Of a stretch of DNA of 64,000 bases, positions 1 to 8,647 are shown piece by piece. Both the position numbers and the translations under genes were made by a program. The first letter of the stretch is position 1, and the number at the start of each line of letters is the position of its first letter. Source of the stretch: Spartobacteria bacterium UBA695 (GTDB taxonomy: Bacteria; Verrucomicrobiota; Verrucomicrobiia; Chthoniobacterales; Chthoniobacteraceae). The notes under the pieces were generated by a model that searched no databases, was not told the origin of the DNA, and worked only from the letters and a program-made list of their open reading frames with translations. The DNA lies in NCBI GenBank assembly GCA_002298145.1, contig DBMP01000001.1, forward strand, positions 79,650 through 143,649, in the 5' to 3' direction.

Positions 1-2
1 CC

Positions 3-41
3 AACGGAGGCGCCCTCGTCACCATCGGCGTAAATTTCTAG
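3..41 (+). CDS. C-terminal tail of a probable outer-membrane beta-barrel protein (partial)
   Basis: One frame open from the window edge ends in NGGALVTIGVNF followed by TAG. Counting back from the terminal Phe, residues 1, 3, 5, 7 and 9 are F, V, I, V and A. This is the alternating hydrophobic signature with a final aromatic residue that BAM-recognised outer-membrane strands carry. Only 12 residues are visible, so the family cannot be named. A second open frame ending at position 33 is less convincing. Confidence 0.3.
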   Translation, partial: NGGALVTIGVNF

Positions 42-261
42 ACTCCAAGAGCCGCGGAGCCCGCGAAACGAACCGCCTGTCGATCCGCGCCCTTCAGGGA
101 CATCGTTTGGCACCAAAATACCGTTGCGGGAGGAAGATGAAGCTGGCAGGATAACCCCGCAAAACGTTAACGGAAGGGCGAGAGCCGAAGGAGGATTTCC
201 GGCAACCTTTTGCAGGACTCGGAGGCGTGAAAACACATCAGCCTCTTGTTTCCAAGCAGCG

Positions 262-333
262 GTCCCCGTAGTTCAACGGATAGAACGGAGGTTTCCTAAA
301 CCTTAGATGCGAGTTCGATTCTCACCGGGGACA
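262..333 (+). tRNA. tRNA-Arg (anticodon CCU)
   Basis: The sequence folds as a cloverleaf. The acceptor stem GTCCCCG (262-268) pairs with CGGGGAC (326-332), followed by discriminator A333. The D stem is GTTC/GAAC. The anticodon loop TTCCTAA presents CCT, which reads AGG. The T loop is TTCGATT, on a T stem with one mismatch. CCA is not encoded. No gene is seen in the 220 bases upstream or the 85 bases downstream. Confidence 0.9.
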
Positions 334-418
334 TTCTTCTTGAGGAGCTAGTTTCCGGTTCCTGACCATTCATCGGGAAGCCCCTCACCCCACAAGCGGG
401 CGTTTTTGCCATTGCCCC

Positions 419-424
419 AGGAGG
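419..424 (+). promoter_or_regulatory. Shine-Dalgarno sequence of the small lipoprotein gene
   Basis: A perfect AGGAGG lies six bases before the TTG at 431. It favours that start over the in-frame ATG at 446. Strong Shine-Dalgarno sequences are uncommon elsewhere in this window. Confidence 0.55.
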
Positions 425-430
425 CTCTTC

Positions 431-847
431 TTGAAATCGTCGGGCATGAAACGGATCACTCTGCTTCTCCTCGCTGCGGCTGTTCTGTCCGCAATGGAGT
501 CGGGTTGCTCCACCAGGTGCTTCCGTCGCGTCGCGGTTTCTTGCTCCCCCTCTTATCAACGGGTCGTCCTCGCTGACGTTGAAGGCTGCTGGATTTCCGA
601 ATACATCGCCGAAGGCCCCGTTACCGAAACGTGTAGCGGCGTTTGCTTTCGCGCCATGCAACGCCGCATTTTCAGACCCTGCGTGCTGACCTTCAAGTAT
701 CCCCTCGGCCGCCCTGTGATTGTCCAGGGTAGCAACATCATTGTCACCCCGGCCAATAAACCACTCTGGCTTTGCCAAATGGGTAACGCTCTACCTCCGG
801 AAAACCAATGTCTAAAGGCAACAACAAACCGTTTATGCCAAAAGTAA
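431..847 (+). CDS. Putative small lipoprotein
   Basis: This is a protein of about 138 residues with a short basic N-terminus, a hydrophobic run LLLLAAAVLSA and a lipobox-like MESGC. That suggests a lipidated envelope protein processed by signal peptidase II. The mature part holds several cysteines and a conserved-looking stretch WISEYIAEGPVTET, but I do not recognise a named domain. The TTG start at 431 is chosen for the AGGAGG before it. The ATG at 446 would leave MKRITLLL, which is also a good signal peptide. The gene stands alone between the tRNA and a convergent DUF2164 gene. Function is unknown. Confidence 0.6.
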   Translation: MKSSGMKRITLLLLAAAVLSAMESGCSTRCFRRVAVSCSPSYQRVVLADVEGCWISEYIAEGPVTETCSGVCFRAMQRRIFRPCVLTFKYPLGRPVIVQGSNIIVTPANKPLWLCQMGNALPPENQCLKATTNRLCQK

Positions 848-879
848 TCAGGCGGGCAAACAACGGAGCGGCGGCCGCT

Positions 880-1137
880 CTATCTCCTCTTCTTCAGCCA
901 GAATGTCAGCGCGGGCTCGAAGCAGATGCCGCTGAGGTCCTCGACTTTCTCCCGGAAATAGCGCTCGGCGTCGGCCACGCCTTTGTTGTACGCAAGGGGC
1001 GCAATCTCTTTCATGATGTACGCTAGCAGAAACTTGGCGTGCATTTCGCTAAGGTCGGTTTCCAATTCTTCCCGAAAATATTTCTGGATCGACGGGACGA
1101 TTTCGCTGATTTCCTGTTTGTTGAGGTCGATGCCCAT
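880..1137 (-). CDS. DUF2164 family protein
   Basis: This 85-residue protein opens with MGIDLNKQE and contains IQKYFREELETDLSE, then the family's typical ..YNKGVADAERYFREKVEDL. That matches DUF2164, a family of short helical cytoplasmic proteins of unknown function. It starts 11 bases after the PHP-glycosyltransferase stop, so the two are probably co-transcribed. No terminator is visible after it. Confidence 0.8.
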   Translation of the reverse strand: MGIDLNKQEISEIVPSIQKYFREELETDLSEMHAKFLLAYIMKEIAPLAYNKGVADAERYFREKVEDLSGICFEPALTFWLKKRR

Positions 1138-1148
1138 GGCTTAAAAAA

Positions 1149-3551
1149 CTACTCCGGCGAGCGCTCCCAGAAGGCCCGGAAGGCGCGGGACCAGTCGCGC
1201 TGCAATACGCTCTCGCGCGCGGCTTGCGCCATTCTTTTGCGCAACGGCTCGTCTTCGACCAGCCGCCGCACGGCGCGGGTGAAGTCCTCGATATCGAGGC
1301 TGCGCGTGACGTATCCGGTAACACCTTCCACTACCAGCTCCTTCGGTCCCCCGGTATCGGAGACCACGGTCGGCAGGCCTGCCGCGTGGGCCTCGATCAC
1401 GACGTTGCCGTAGGTGTCGGTGGTGCTCGGAAATAGGAAAACATCGGCGGAGGCGTAGGCTGTGGCCAGCTCCGCTCCGGCAAGCGCGCCGGTGAAGCAC
1501 GCTTTCGGCAGGGCCCGCTCCAGGTCCTTCAAATACGGCCCGTCGCCCACGAAGACCATCTGCACGGGGGCTTTCTCTTTCTCCAAAGCCCGGACGGCGC
1601 CGACGATGACGTCGAGGTCCTTTTCCTTGGAGACGCGCCCGACGTAGAGCAGCACGAGCTTGCCCTTCCATTTTCCGTAGCGCTCCCAGAAATGCGGATC
1701 CCGCCGCTGGGGATGGAAAAGCTCGATATCGAGCCCGCGCGGCAGGATGGCGATACGCTCGGGTAATACTCCACGGTCGATCCACGCCTGGCGGTAGGCG
1801 CCGCTGTTGACGTAAAGGAGATCGAGCTGGCTGTAGAACCCGTGCATATATTTCCACGTGAGGGTCTCCAGAAAGCTGTCGTCGGTGAGGATGCGCACGT
1901 ACTGCGGGAAGTCGGTATGATAAATTCCTACTGCACGCAAGCCGAGGAGCTTGGCGGCCAGGAGTGCGGTGAGGCCGACGGGGCCGGGGGTACTGATGAT
2001 GAGCTCGCTGAAGCCCTCGCGCGCAATGTAGTCGAGCATCTCCAGGATGGGCGGGAAGCTCAGCTTTTGCAGCTCGTACTCGGGCAGTTCGAATTCGCCA
2101 ATGGGGGCGAAATTCTTGAGCGGGATGCCCGTTACGTGCGTCTCGGCCCGCGAGGTGACGACGACGAGCTGCTCTCCGGCGGCCACGCCCGCGGCGGTCA
2201 TTTTGCGGATGGTGGTGGCGACGCCGTTGACGTCTTCGAGGGTGTCGGTGAACCAGGCGCGCTTGCGGTTGCGCAGCTCGGGCGGGATCTCTCCCGCAAT
2301 GCGCTGGCACATTTCGCGCAGAAGGGGGCGGGGTGGCGACTGCGTCTGAAAGGCGTAGATGTACGGGCTCACAGTGAGGAACAGCGGCCCGAGGATGCTG
2401 ATTTCCTGGATGGCCTCGATCAGGTTGCCGGAGGAAATCTGCTGGACGAATTTCGTAAAGAAGCGGAACGCGAGGCGGCTCACGAGCAGGTTGGCCATCA
2501 GGAAGGCGCGGCGCTCGGGCTCTTCGACGCCCGCGGTCTGCCGCGCCATGAGGTGCTTTAGGTCGGCGTCAGCAAACGCGGCGGCCATTTTTTTCCAGAG
2601 CGAGGCGTGGGCCGGTTTGGCGAGCTCGAAAATCTTCCCGGAGACGATGCCCTGGGTTAGCAGGCCGATTTTCTCGGAGACGGTGAACTCCGTCGGATCG
2701 CGCCCTTCCATGAAGCGGGAGAAGACCTTCGCCACGAGGCCGTGGGAGGATTCGCTGCTCATGAATTTGTCGCGGGCGAAGGAGTAAATGGTGTTGTAGA
2801 GCCCGTGAGAGAGAGCGAGCGGGGTGCCGCCCCGGCCCGAGGGTTCGCAGCGACCCTGAGCAACGTGGGCGAGGAATTCGCAGGGCGTGGCGGCGTCGGG
2901 CGTGGTGGTCCAGGCGCACCCGGGGAAAAGCCCGCCGTGGTCGTCGGAGCCGCCGACGAGGATTTTTTTCCATGCCTGGGGGTGCGTCGGGGCGAGGCTG
3001 TGGCGGTTGGCCAATTCGTCGATTTTCTCCGGGGTGAGGCGGGAGAGGAGGTACTCTGTCACCGTCCCGAGGAGCGCATGGCGCAGGCCGTTAAGGCCCT
3101 CGAAGTGGCGGAAAAGGAGGATCAGTTTTTCGACGTTCCCGGCGCTAAGGCGGTCGTCGAGGCGGTAGAGCGGGTGGGCCACGGCGTGGACGATGCCCGC
3201 CTGCGCGAGATAACGCTGGAGGTCGTAAATATTCTCTCGCGCGGCCTGGATCTCGCGGTGCTGCGCCTCGGTGATCCCCCAGGCGAGGAGCTCGACGCGC
3301 GCCCGGTCTTCGGGGAACTGGGTGGTGATTTGCTCGCTGATAAATACACCCGGCTGATCGGCGATCGTGAGCACGCCGTCGATGCGGTTGTGGTCGGTCA
3401 GCGTGACGAACGTGCGGCCCGCCTCGCGCAGCCGCCGATAGAGCTCGCGGGGGTCCGAGGTGCTGTCGGGGAAGTCGATCCGCCGAAAGACCCATTCCGC
3501 CGAGCGGGCGCTGTAACGGGAATGGAGATGGAGATCGGCGGTGGCGGCCAT
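1149..3551 (-). CDS. PHP-domain / GT4 glycosyltransferase fusion protein
   Basis: This 800-residue protein has two enzyme domains. Residues 1 to about 260 form a PHP metal-dependent phosphoesterase domain: DLHLHSRYS (motif I), LTDHNR (II), VAHPLYR (III) and GGSDDHGG (IV) are all present, so its metal site looks intact. Residues about 270-390 are a helical linker. From about 410 to the end is a GT-B fold group 1 (GT4) transferase, with VGRVSKEKDLD before the nucleotide-sugar site and TTDTYGNVVIEAHAAGLPTV in the donor-binding loop. It probably transfers a sugar from a nucleotide donor to lipid or glycan in the cytoplasm. The PHP half may hydrolyse a phosphate in the same route (inference). The next gene downstream is DUF2164. 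Confidence 0.85.
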   Translation of the reverse strand: MAATADLHLHSRYSARSAEWVFRRIDFPDSTSDPRELYRRLREAGRTFVTLTDHNRIDGVLTIADQPGVFISEQITTQFPEDRARVELLAWGITEAQHREIQAARENIYDLQRYLAQAGIVHAVAHPLYRLDDRLSAGNVEKLILLFRHFEGLNGLRHALLGTVTEYLLSRLTPEKIDELANRHSLAPTHPQAWKKILVGGSDDHGGLFPGCAWTTTPDAATPCEFLAHVAQGRCEPSGRGGTPLALSHGLYNTIYSFARDKFMSSESSHGLVAKVFSRFMEGRDPTEFTVSEKIGLLTQGIVSGKIFELAKPAHASLWKKMAAAFADADLKHLMARQTAGVEEPERRAFLMANLLVSRLAFRFFTKFVQQISSGNLIEAIQEISILGPLFLTVSPYIYAFQTQSPPRPLLREMCQRIAGEIPPELRNRKRAWFTDTLEDVNGVATTIRKMTAAGVAAGEQLVVVTSRAETHVTGIPLKNFAPIGEFELPEYELQKLSFPPILEMLDYIAREGFSELIISTPGPVGLTALLAAKLLGLRAVGIYHTDFPQYVRILTDDSFLETLTWKYMHGFYSQLDLLYVNSGAYRQAWIDRGVLPERIAILPRGLDIELFHPQRRDPHFWERYGKWKGKLVLLYVGRVSKEKDLDVIVGAVRALEKEKAPVQMVFVGDGPYLKDLERALPKACFTGALAGAELATAYASADVFLFPSTTDTYGNVVIEAHAAGLPTVVSDTGGPKELVVEGVTGYVTRSLDIEDFTRAVRRLVEDEPLRKRMAQAARESVLQRDWSRAFRAFWERSPE

Positions 3552-3667
3552 GGTCTTTATTTTTTAACAGGATTCCCGGGTTTGAAAATGATTTACGGGG
3601 GCCGAATCGGGCCCGGCTGGCTCCGTGCGGAATCGGGGGTTGTAGAACCGGCTGCCTATAGTAATCT

Positions 3668-4966
3668 TTGCCTAGCCCCAGCCCTCCAAAGACGCCGCAT
3701 ACGCCCTTGACGCCCTCATCCCCTTCCCCATCGCTCGAACCGACGGTGGCCGTCCATCAGCTCCCCGACCGGCTTGATTCTCTGCATGCCCTGCGGGGTT
3801 TCGCGGCGCTGATGGTCGTTTTTTATCACTGGCAGTTCTTCGTGGGCGAGAAGGTGGCCCGCATTCCGTTTGTGCAAAGCGAACAGCCGTTCTACGGGCT
3901 CCTCTGGCCCGCCTATGGCTACGGGGGGATGGCCGTGGATTTCTTTTTCTCCCTCTCGGGCTTCATTTTTTACTGGCTCAATGCAGCGCGGATCGCCCGG
4001 GGGGGGATGTCGCCAGGGAAATTCTTTGTCCTGCGGTGCTCGCGGCTCTACCCGCTCCACTTTGCCACGCTCTGGCTGGTGTTGATCCTCCAGAGCGTGA
4101 TCTGGATGCGCTTCGGGCAATACGCCATCTGCAACGTGAACGACTTTCCCCACTTCGTACTGCACCTGTTTTTCGCCTCCAACTGGTTTGAGAAAAGCAG
4201 CTGGTCCTTCAACACGCCGGTCTGGTCGGTCTCTGTCGAATGCGTGCTCTACGCGGTCTTTTTCGTCGTCTGTGCCCGGAACTGGCGGCGCTGGTGGCAC
4301 CTTCTGGCGCTCGCCCTGGCCGGATACGTGCTGGAGACCTCCCCCATTGGTCTGATCGGCCGGGGGATGTTCTCCTTTTTCCTCGGGGCCAGCGCTTATT
4401 ATTTGCTGACGTATTTGCAAAGCCGCCGCATCGCCCTCCGGCCCTGGGCTGCCGCGCTGACCTTGGTCGCCGTCTGGGCAGTGGTCATCCCGGCCTCCAA
4501 ACACTTCCCCCTCTACCACCTTTACCGCGAGACTCTGGGCAACCACCTGCTGGTGGCGGGCCGGGACGTCATCGGCTTCGTGCTCCTGGCCATCTCGGGC
4601 CATCTTTTCGAGATCGTCGCCTTCCCCGCCACGCTCTTTTGCATGGCGTCCATCGAAAGCGCCCACCCCGGGTGTTGCCGCCGGGTCGCCTTCATGGGCG
4701 ACCTGAGCTACTCCATCTACCTGCTCCATCTGCCGCTCATGATGCTCTTCGTCGCGGGAGCCTGGGAGACGGGGCTACAAGGGGCCCGGTGCTACTCGCC
4801 CGCCCTGCTGCTGCTCTACCTGGCGATCCTCCTGCCGCTCGCCTGGGCCAGCTACCGCTACTGGGAACGCCCCGCGCAGGAGTGGATGCGGGCTCTTTTA
4901 ACGGGCAAAAAACCCGCCGCTCGGGGAAAGCCGGAGACGACTAGCGCGCCGCCGACGGCACCTTAA
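3668..4966 (+). CDS. Acyltransferase 3 family membrane protein
   Basis: This integral membrane O-acyltransferase has about ten hydrophobic segments. The family signature LHALRGFAALMVVFYHW is near residue 40, and the catalytic His of the family lies in that first segment. DFFFSLSGFIFYW and SYSIYLLHLPLMM are also typical. Members acylate exported sugars, lipids or peptidoglycan. The start is uncertain: TTG 3668 gives a Pro/Ser-rich leader, and a GTG about 80 bases later would begin VAVHQLPD. The last 26 bases overlap the convergent DUF4886 gene. Confidence 0.85.
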   Translation: MPSPSPPKTPHTPLTPSSPSPSLEPTVAVHQLPDRLDSLHALRGFAALMVVFYHWQFFVGEKVARIPFVQSEQPFYGLLWPAYGYGGMAVDFFFSLSGFIFYWLNAARIARGGMSPGKFFVLRCSRLYPLHFATLWLVLILQSVIWMRFGQYAICNVNDFPHFVLHLFFASNWFEKSSWSFNTPVWSVSVECVLYAVFFVVCARNWRRWWHLLALALAGYVLETSPIGLIGRGMFSFFLGASAYYLLTYLQSRRIALRPWAAALTLVAVWAVVIPASKHFPLYHLYRETLGNHLLVAGRDVIGFVLLAISGHLFEIVAFPATLFCMASIESAHPGCCRRVAFMGDLSYSIYLLHLPLMMLFVAGAWETGLQGARCYSPALLLLYLAILLPLAWASYRYWERPAQEWMRALLTGKKPAARGKPETTSAPPTAP

Positions 4967-5822
4967 AATCAGAACGCGTCACGGCTTCGTGCGCGATGTG
5001 GCGAAGGGTCTTGGCCGTCTCGGGGTCGAGCTTGGCCGGGACGTAGTTCACGGCCTCGACATTCTCGCCAAAGAGCAGCTCGTACCAGACCGCCGCGCCG
5101 AGGTATTCGCCGTTCTCGTTGGCGTGGATGTTCTCCGGGAGGTTCACCACCAGCCCCTGCGCGCGGGCCGCCTGGAAGGCATCGCCCACGGGCAGCACCC
5201 GGAAGCCATTCTCCCGGGCGAGCTTGCCATAAGCCGCCTTGAGGCCCTTGTACATCGTCTGTTGGTCGAGCGCCACCGGTTTGCCTTGGTTAAACTTCAC
5301 CAACGCGTCGTCACCATAGGCCCAGGTCTCCTGGACTACGATTTCGGCGCTCGGGGCGTTTTTCTTAATGTACCCAATGAGCGTCCCGGCGAAAGGCTGG
5401 TAGGTCTCGGGCTTGTAGCTCTTGTGGCTGACCTGCTGGATCGTCACCACGTCCCAGGGCTCCGCTTCCAGGGCTTCTTTCAGGGAAAAATCCTTCTTTT
5501 CGCCCGTCCTGGGGTCGGCGCGCTGCTTGTAGGCGTGCCCCTTGGGGTCGTTCGGGTCGGCCTCGAAGGCCTGGAGGTAGCCGACATGCTGTTCCAGCGA
5601 GTGGCCACCGAGGTTCGCTTTAAAGAGGATCAACTTCTTGCCGCCCGCCTTGGCGAAGGCCGGGAGTAAATTCGTGGGGTTGTCGGCGAAGCTGTTGCCG
5701 ACGGTGAGCAGCTTAAGCTCCGCGCGGGGCGTGGGCGAGGCGGCGGGATCGGCGGCCCGCAGGCTAAAGGGAGCCAAGGCAATGCAGACAAACGCAAAAC
5801 GAACAAGCAGGGAGGAGTGCAT
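4941..5822 (-). CDS. Exported DUF4886 (SGNH-like) hydrolase family protein
   Basis: The ATG at 5822 begins a clean signal peptide (MHSSLLVRFAFVCIALAPF..LRAADP). A longer in-frame start at 5873 exists but would bury it. The mature protein opens with KLLTVGNSFADN, the nucleophile block of DUF4886. It has WDVVTIQQVSH in the middle and ENIHANENGEYLGA near the end, where the catalytic His is expected. These proteins look like periplasmic SGNH-type esterases or carbohydrate deacetylases in polysaccharide-degrading bacteria, but the substrate here cannot be read. The gene is convergent with and overlaps the acyltransferase gene. Confidence 0.8.
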   Translation of the reverse strand: MHSSLLVRFAFVCIALAPFSLRAADPAASPTPRAELKLLTVGNSFADNPTNLLPAFAKAGGKKLILFKANLGGHSLEQHVGYLQAFEADPNDPKGHAYKQRADPRTGEKKDFSLKEALEAEPWDVVTIQQVSHKSYKPETYQPFAGTLIGYIKKNAPSAEIVVQETWAYGDDALVKFNQGKPVALDQQTMYKGLKAAYGKLARENGFRVLPVGDAFQAARAQGLVVNLPENIHANENGEYLGAAVWYELLFGENVEAVNYVPAKLDPETAKTLRHIAHEAVTRSDFKVPSAAR

Positions 5823-6018
5823 AAAAAGTAGAGGGAAACCCGAAAACTGACTCCAAAATCGGACGCATTGCAAGCCATTCTCTCCCCGTTCGCCCTAGGC
5901 CTTAGGGCGACTCGGGCCCGGCCGAAACCAGCTCCGCGTGCGGCTTTCAGAGGAGAGGCAAAAGATTTTGATTGCGCCACAGCCCAGACCCGGTATGTTT
6001 TCCATCCCTTTTCCGGCC

Positions 6019-6231
6019 ATGAAAGCAGACATTCATCCCAACTACAGCGAGACCACGATCACGTGCGCGTGCGGCAAGGTCTATCACACCCGTTCCACCC
6101 GCCGCGACATCAAGGTCGGCATTTGTGCCGCCTGTCATCCGTTCTTCACGGGTGAGCAGAAGTTCGTGGATACCGCAGGGCGTATCGAGAAGTTCGCCCG
6201 CCGCTACGGCACAGTTGCCCGCCGCAAGTAG
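6019..6231 (+). CDS. rpmE: 50S ribosomal protein L31, zinc-binding form
   Basis: This 70-residue protein starts MKADIHPNYSE and carries CHPFFTG, the L31 hallmark. CAC near residue 17 and CAAC near residue 38 are the four cysteines of the zinc-binding (C+) type, as in E. coli RpmE. The upstream in-frame ATGs are rejected because homologues begin MK.DIHP. It has its own strong terminator at 6251-6295, so it is probably monocistronic. Confidence 0.95.
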   Translation: MKADIHPNYSETTITCACGKVYHTRSTRRDIKVGICAACHPFFTGEQKFVDTAGRIEKFARRYGTVARRK

Positions 6232-6250
6232 CCATCCAGTCGTAATTTTC

Positions 6251-6295
6251 GAAACGGTGACGCGCCTTTATAGCCGCGCGTCACCGTTTCTTTTT
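6251..6295 (+). terminator. Rho-independent terminator after rpmE
   Basis: A perfect 15-bp stem, GAAACGGTGACGCGC (6251-6265) with its complement at 6276-6290, encloses a 10-base loop. It is followed by TTTTT. Confidence 0.9.
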
Positions 6296-6384
6296 ACGTC
6301 CCACCGGCCGCAAAGCCGCAAATTTGACACTGAACCCGAGGATTGCCTGTTCAATCCTGCGAAATGGGCTAGTTTTTTCGATCC

Positions 6385-7461
6385 ATGGATTTTGCCCCAC
6401 TGATTGCCAAAAAATCGGAACGCTTCCTTGAACTGGAGGCGGAAATTGCCGACGGCAGCGTATTTGGGAATCCCCAGCACGCGCGCGACGTCATGCGCGA
6501 GCATGCCCAGCTCAAGAGCCTCCTTGCCGCCTGGGAAGCCTTCCAGAAGAAGCAGACCGAGCTGACCGACAGCCAGGAACTCGCCCGGGGCACCGACCCC
6601 GAAATGGCCGAGATGGCCGAGGCGGAAATCCCCGAAATCCAGAAGCAGCTGGCCGATTTCGAGCGCCAGATCCAGATCTCCCTCCTCCCGCCCGAACCGG
6701 GCGAGGACCGCGACGCCATCGTGGAAATCCGCGCGGGCACCGGCGGGGCCGAAGCCGCCCTGTTCGCCGCCGACCTCTACCGCATGTACACCCGCTATGC
6801 GGAAAGCGACGGTCTCAAAATTGAGGTGATGGAATCGAGCCCTTCCGACCTCGGAGGCCTGCGCGAAATCATCTTCCGCACCTCAGGCGAAGCCGTCTTT
6901 CGCAAGCTGCGCTACGAGAGCGGCGTCCACCGCGTCCAGCGCGTACCGGCCACGGAAGCCCAGGGGCGCATCCACACCAGCACGGCCACCGTCGCCGTCC
7001 TGCCAGAAGCCGAGGAAGTCGACCTGGAGCTTAAGCCCGAGGAGCTGCGCATCGAAGTCTGCCGCGCGGGCGGTCCCGGCGGCCAGGGCGTCAACACCAC
7101 CGACTCCGCCGTGCAGGTCATGCACATCCCCACCGGCACCATCGTCCGCTGCCAGGACGGCCGCAGCCAGCAGAAGAACAAGGAAAAGGCCATCAACATC
7201 CTGCGCTCCCGCCTGCTGGAAAAGAAGCAGCTCGAAGAGGCGGAAAAATACTCCGCCCACCGGCGCAACCTGATCGGCGGCGGCGGCCGCGAGGAGAAGG
7301 TGCGCACCTACAATTACCCGCAAAACCGCGTCACCGATCACCGCATCGGGCTCACACTTTACAACCTGGACCGCTTCATGGAGGGCGAAATCGCCGAAAT
7401 GGTCGGTGCCTTGCAAGCCGAGGACGTCGCCGAACGCCTTCGCGAGGCCAATCTCGGATAA
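6385..7461 (+). CDS. prfA: Peptide chain release factor 1
   Basis: This 358-residue class I release factor acts in the ribosomal A site at UAA and UAG stops. The codon-reading tripeptide PAT is in HRVQRVPATEAQGRIHTS, which separates RF1 from RF2 (SPF). The peptidyl-tRNA hydrolysis motif GGQ is at about residues 232-234 in AGGPGGQGVNTTDSAV. The N-terminal helical domain and the C-terminal NYPQNRVTDHRIG are typical, and the length is normal. No prmC methylase gene is adjacent. The neighbours are rpmE upstream and a PIG-L deacetylase downstream. Confidence 0.97.
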   Translation: MDFAPLIAKKSERFLELEAEIADGSVFGNPQHARDVMREHAQLKSLLAAWEAFQKKQTELTDSQELARGTDPEMAEMAEAEIPEIQKQLADFERQIQISLLPPEPGEDRDAIVEIRAGTGGAEAALFAADLYRMYTRYAESDGLKIEVMESSPSDLGGLREIIFRTSGEAVFRKLRYESGVHRVQRVPATEAQGRIHTSTATVAVLPEAEEVDLELKPEELRIEVCRAGGPGGQGVNTTDSAVQVMHIPTGTIVRCQDGRSQQKNKEKAINILRSRLLEKKQLEEAEKYSAHRRNLIGGGGREEKVRTYNYPQNRVTDHRIGLTLYNLDRFMEGEIAEMVGALQAEDVAERLREANLG

Positions 7462-7624
7462 TCGCAGCAGGCTTTCCCCGATGGCTCGCCCGCTCTTCTC
7501 TGTCCAGCACTTTGGAAAACCACCCGGCAAGCCATCCCCTGACGCAGGCAAGCGGAGCTCCTCTGATTATGATCTGGGCCCGGGCCGGCAAAAAAGGTTA
7601 TAAGCCCCCGACCACCCGCCTGCC

Positions 7625-8647
7625 ATGATGCCCCCACTCACCCCCGAAGACCGCTTGCTGCTCATCGCGCCGCATCCCGACGACGAAAGCCTGGCCACGG
7701 GCGGGCTCGTCCAGCGCGTGGAGCAGATCGGCGCGGCGGGCAGGGTTCTCATGATCACCAACGGGGACAACAACCCGTGGCCCCAGCGCTGGCTGGAGAA
7801 ACGCTGGCGCATCGGCCCCGCCGAACGGGAACGCTGGGGAGCCATGCGGCGCGCCGAGGCTACGGAGGCGCTCCACATTCTCGGCTTTCGCGGCCAGACG
7901 GAATTTCTCGGCTTCCCCGACCAGGGCGTGACGGCGGCGCTGCTCAAAAACGAAACAGCGCTGTTGGCAACCCTCATCGATCACCTGCGGGAGTGGCGGC
8001 CAACCTTCCTGGTCTACCCCTCGGCCTACGACCAGCACCCGGACCACAACGCCCTGCACGTGCTCATCCGGGTCGCCCTGAAGCGCCTCGGAATGGAGGG
8101 CCTTAAAGAATATCATTTCGCAGTCCACTGCCTCCGGCGCGATCTGGTCCCCGGAGCCGTCACGCTCGCCCTGGACGAATGCCAGCGCCAGCGCAAATAC
8201 GATGCGATCGCGTGCCACAAGAGCCAGATGATCCTCAGCAGCAAGCGCTTCCTCGGGTACGCGAAATCCGAGGAGGGCTTCTTCGAGCCAATTCCGGCCA
8301 CGCGCACCATGGCCCACCACCCCTTGGCGGAAGCCTACATCGAACGGGGAAAACTGCGCCTCTCCCTGCCGCTGCCGCTCTGTTGCCGGGGGGGGCTGTG
8401 GATCGCCGGGGAGCAGTCCTCGGGCGAGCATTTCCGCTGGAGCGTCCGGCTGCCGCTCCTGGCGGGGAAGGTACCCGTCACCGATCTCGTGACCGGAGAA
8501 CGGGCGGGCGAAGCGGCCTTCAAAGTCTCGGCTCCGTTTGTGAGCTTTAAAATCCCCGTGCCCGCCGACACGAACCTGCTTTACGTGAAATACCACCGCC
8601 CGGCGATCTTCCTCGACCCCTCCGGGTGGCGGGAAGTGCCGGTTTAG
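7625..8647 (+). CDS. PIG-L / LmbE family deacetylase
   Basis: The zinc motif APHPDDESLATGG is near residue 16, and the second part, YDQHPDHNALHVL, is near residue 140. Together they define LmbE-like N-acetylglucosaminyl deacetylases. At 340 residues it is longer than a bare LmbE domain. The C-terminal 90 residues (VRLPLLAGKVPVTDL onwards) look beta-rich and are unassigned. The likely substrate is an N-acetylated sugar or thiol-sugar conjugate, not determinable here. Two adjacent ATGs, 7625 and 7628, could each start it. The end overlaps the convergent HAD gene by 4 bases. Confidence 0.85.
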   Translation: MMPPLTPEDRLLLIAPHPDDESLATGGLVQRVEQIGAAGRVLMITNGDNNPWPQRWLEKRWRIGPAERERWGAMRRAEATEALHILGFRGQTEFLGFPDQGVTAALLKNETALLATLIDHLREWRPTFLVYPSAYDQHPDHNALHVLIRVALKRLGMEGLKEYHFAVHCLRRDLVPGAVTLALDECQRQRKYDAIACHKSQMILSSKRFLGYAKSEEGFFEPIPATRTMAHHPLAEAYIERGKLRLSLPLPLCCRGGLWIAGEQSSGEHFRWSVRLPLLAGKVPVTDLVTGERAGEAAFKVSAPFVSFKIPVPADTNLLYVKYHRPAIFLDPSGWREVPV

